From Euglena gracilis (Eukaryota > Euglenida > Euglenophyceae > Euglenales), in the NCBI GenBank assembly GCA_039621445.1, contig CP154954.1, positions 57,709,602-57,773,601 on the forward strand: 64,000 bases of DNA. The letters are read 5' to 3'. The position numbers were made by a program, and so were the translations under genes. This document shows positions 62,784 through 64,000 of the stretch, piece after piece; position 1 is the stretch's first letter; each line of letters opens with the position of its first letter. The notes below the pieces were generated by a model. The model did not search any database. It saw only the letters and a list, made by a program, of their open reading frames with translations, and was not told the origin of the DNA.

Positions 62784-64000
62784 ATGCTGCCCGGCGGAAG
62801 GGAGCCAGGCGGAGGACCGCCTTACCACCCCACCACTCACCCTCAACCTGACCAGTATGCGTACCGATACGGTACGCAGCCACCTGCACGGACTGCGGCT
62901 CAGGGAAACCCTGAAGCCAGCAGCAGTAGCAGGATGACCCAGATGCCCGCGGAAGCGCGGCCATCTCAGCCATCAGGCTCTCGTCGCCTCCCACCGTATG
63001 CGGGTGTGATGATCCACCGCACGGCGGAGACGATGAACCGGGTTATGCGTATGAGCGCAAACCCGGCACCAGACCAACTCACACAGGCATTGTGGGATGA
63101 CCACTGCCGTAAAGTTTTGACCATCGCGAATACCCCTCCAGCCCTGTGGTGTATGTGCGCCCAGGCGACGATGACCGGTCTGGTGTATTACACCGACCCG
63201 GACGCGTCGGGTTTCGCGGCAGACATTACCATGCGTGACCTGGGCGTGGAAGTCCCGCCACAGGTCGCCAGGCAGGTACCACCTGTTGGCACTTACACTG
63301 CACATTTTCGTGCTCACTCCCCCGGATTACCCGAGGAAGAGACGGTGGAAGCACCTGTCCGGAGTGAACACCCACGTGTAAAAGAAAGTATTTTTCGATC
63401 CCCTGAGCGCGTGCCCCGGCGGGATTATCCTGCGCAGGAGCCTGTGTCTCAGTATACCGTCTCTGGGGATTACCCCCAGCAGGCGCCAATGCCACGGGAT
63501 CAGTACGTATATCCACCTCAACCCCACCCAACCATACCTGACCCTATCCCACGACGTCCTGCGGAGGGAAATCCTCCCCCGACGTCTGACTCTGCCCGAA
63601 GCGCTCGTCCGCGGGAAGCCGCGACAGCGCCTCGTGCGGCACCAGTTCCCCCGGCACGGGATGAACCCGTTAACCCGTGGACTGTCCGGCCGTTCGAGAC
63701 TGAGGAGGACCGTCAACAGTATGAATATGCTGTGACGATCCAACGACAAATCGCACGTCGCCCCCCTGTTTCCGCTGGCCAGGGATACCCTGCCCGGGCG
63801 GAAATGACACGGGAAGAGCGCCAGCAGTATGATGCTGCTGTGTCGGCTCTCACAGGAGTGCCAGCGCCAAGTCAACCAGCGCAACAGCGAGACGTGGCTG
63901 TGGCGGAAGCGCCACCAGCACGACCCACAAGCTCTGCCGCCGGCAAACGTGACCGCGGCCCGGAAAATCTGACGCCGCAGCCACAACGCCGCTCGCCGAG
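62784..64000 (+). CDS. ORF3 of element C, N-terminal 405 codons, open at the right edge
   Basis: Starts MLPGGREPGG and has no stop to the window end. It is Pro/Gln/Tyr/Arg-rich: VMIHRTAETMNRVMRMSANP, a conserved NTPPALWCMCAQ, GFAADITMRDLGVEVPP, then repeated Pro-Tyr phrases (YVYPPQPHP). A short duplicated acidic unit, EEDRQQYEYAV and REERQQYDAAV, lies near residues 313 and 351. No signal peptide, membrane span or known domain is seen. A and B show that it continues into an aromatic-rich central domain and a Cys/His-rich end. Position after pol on the same strand suggests a spliced or internally initiated message. Confidence 0.7.
   Translation, partial: MLPGGREPGGGPPYHPTTHPQPDQYAYRYGTQPPARTAAQGNPEASSSSRMTQMPAEARPSQPSGSRRLPPYAGVMIHRTAETMNRVMRMSANPAPDQLTQALWDDHCRKVLTIANTPPALWCMCAQATMTGLVYYTDPDASGFAADITMRDLGVEVPPQVARQVPPVGTYTAHFRAHSPGLPEEETVEAPVRSEHPRVKESIFRSPERVPRRDYPAQEPVSQYTVSGDYPQQAPMPRDQYVYPPQPHPTIPDPIPRRPAEGNPPPTSDSARSARPREAATAPRAAPVPPARDEPVNPWTVRPFETEEDRQQYEYAVTIQRQIARRPPVSAGQGYPARAEMTREERQQYDAAVSALTGVPAPSQPAQQRDVAVAEAPPARPTSSAAGKRDRGPENLTPQPQRRSP

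Larger units (their letters stand above)
52706..64000 (+). mobile_element. Ty3/gypsy-like chromodomain element C with ORF3, near-intact, open at the right edge
   Basis: 5' LTR, primer site, gag, pol and the start of ORF3, all on the plus strand. Pol has protease, RT, RNase H, integrase and chromodomain in the Ty3/gypsy order. It is inserted into ORF3 of element B. About 11.3 kb is visible; by comparison with A another 4-5 kb including the 3' LTR should follow. It is the only copy with intact gag and pol frames, so it is the youngest or best preserved. Confidence 0.9.

Overview
The window is a block of nested and broken retrotransposons from a eukaryotic nuclear genome. I recognise no host gene, rRNA, tRNA or CRISPR array. 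It holds DIRS-like tyrosine-recombinase elements, chromodomain Ty3/gypsy elements, LINEs with 2A-like peptides, and one LTR element that appears to lack polymerase. This combination occurs in several algal, protist, fungal and animal lineages, and I cannot name the organism.

Left part (1-21.5 kb): DIRS-like elements. D1 runs off the left edge on the minus strand. D2 (minus, about 15.0 to 4.5 kb) is split by a 6.38-kb LTR element, G (6065-12446). G has 509/510-bp near-identical LTRs, a candidate tRNA primer site and long ORFs with a Gag-type zinc knuckle, but no reverse transcriptase or integrase that I can see. D4 and D5 are fragments. D6 (plus, about 17.1-21.45 kb) carries gag, RT, RNase H, methyltransferase-like and tyrosine-recombinase parts, with an internal segment of about 0.95 kb inverted.

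Middle (21.5-31 kb): mostly non-coding. It contains several fold-back structures, a tandem array and a truncated LINE (L1) with a canonical 2A-like motif.

Right part (31-64 kb): a second LINE (L2, minus) was invaded by two large Ty3/gypsy-like elements. Element A (33788-45288) has both LTRs, a 6-bp target duplication and a 5.3-kb internal deletion. Element B (46618 onward, minus) was itself invaded by element C (52706 to beyond the window, plus). C is the best copy: LTR, initiator-Met-type primer site, a 1366-aa Gag with a long coiled coil, then a 1684-aa Pol with protease, RT, RNase H, integrase and chromodomain. Gag and Pol share one frame, separated by a single UAG followed by a hairpin.

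The most novel system is the extra module downstream of pol in A, B and C. It is a very long ORF3 (about 5.5 kb in A) with a proline-rich start, a conserved aromatic-rich central domain and a cysteine/histidine-rich end, and I recognise no known domain in it. With it, an intact element would be about 16-17 kb, which is large for a Ty3/gypsy element. Many frames are broken, so most products are probably inactive. C gag-pol is intact apart from the UAG.
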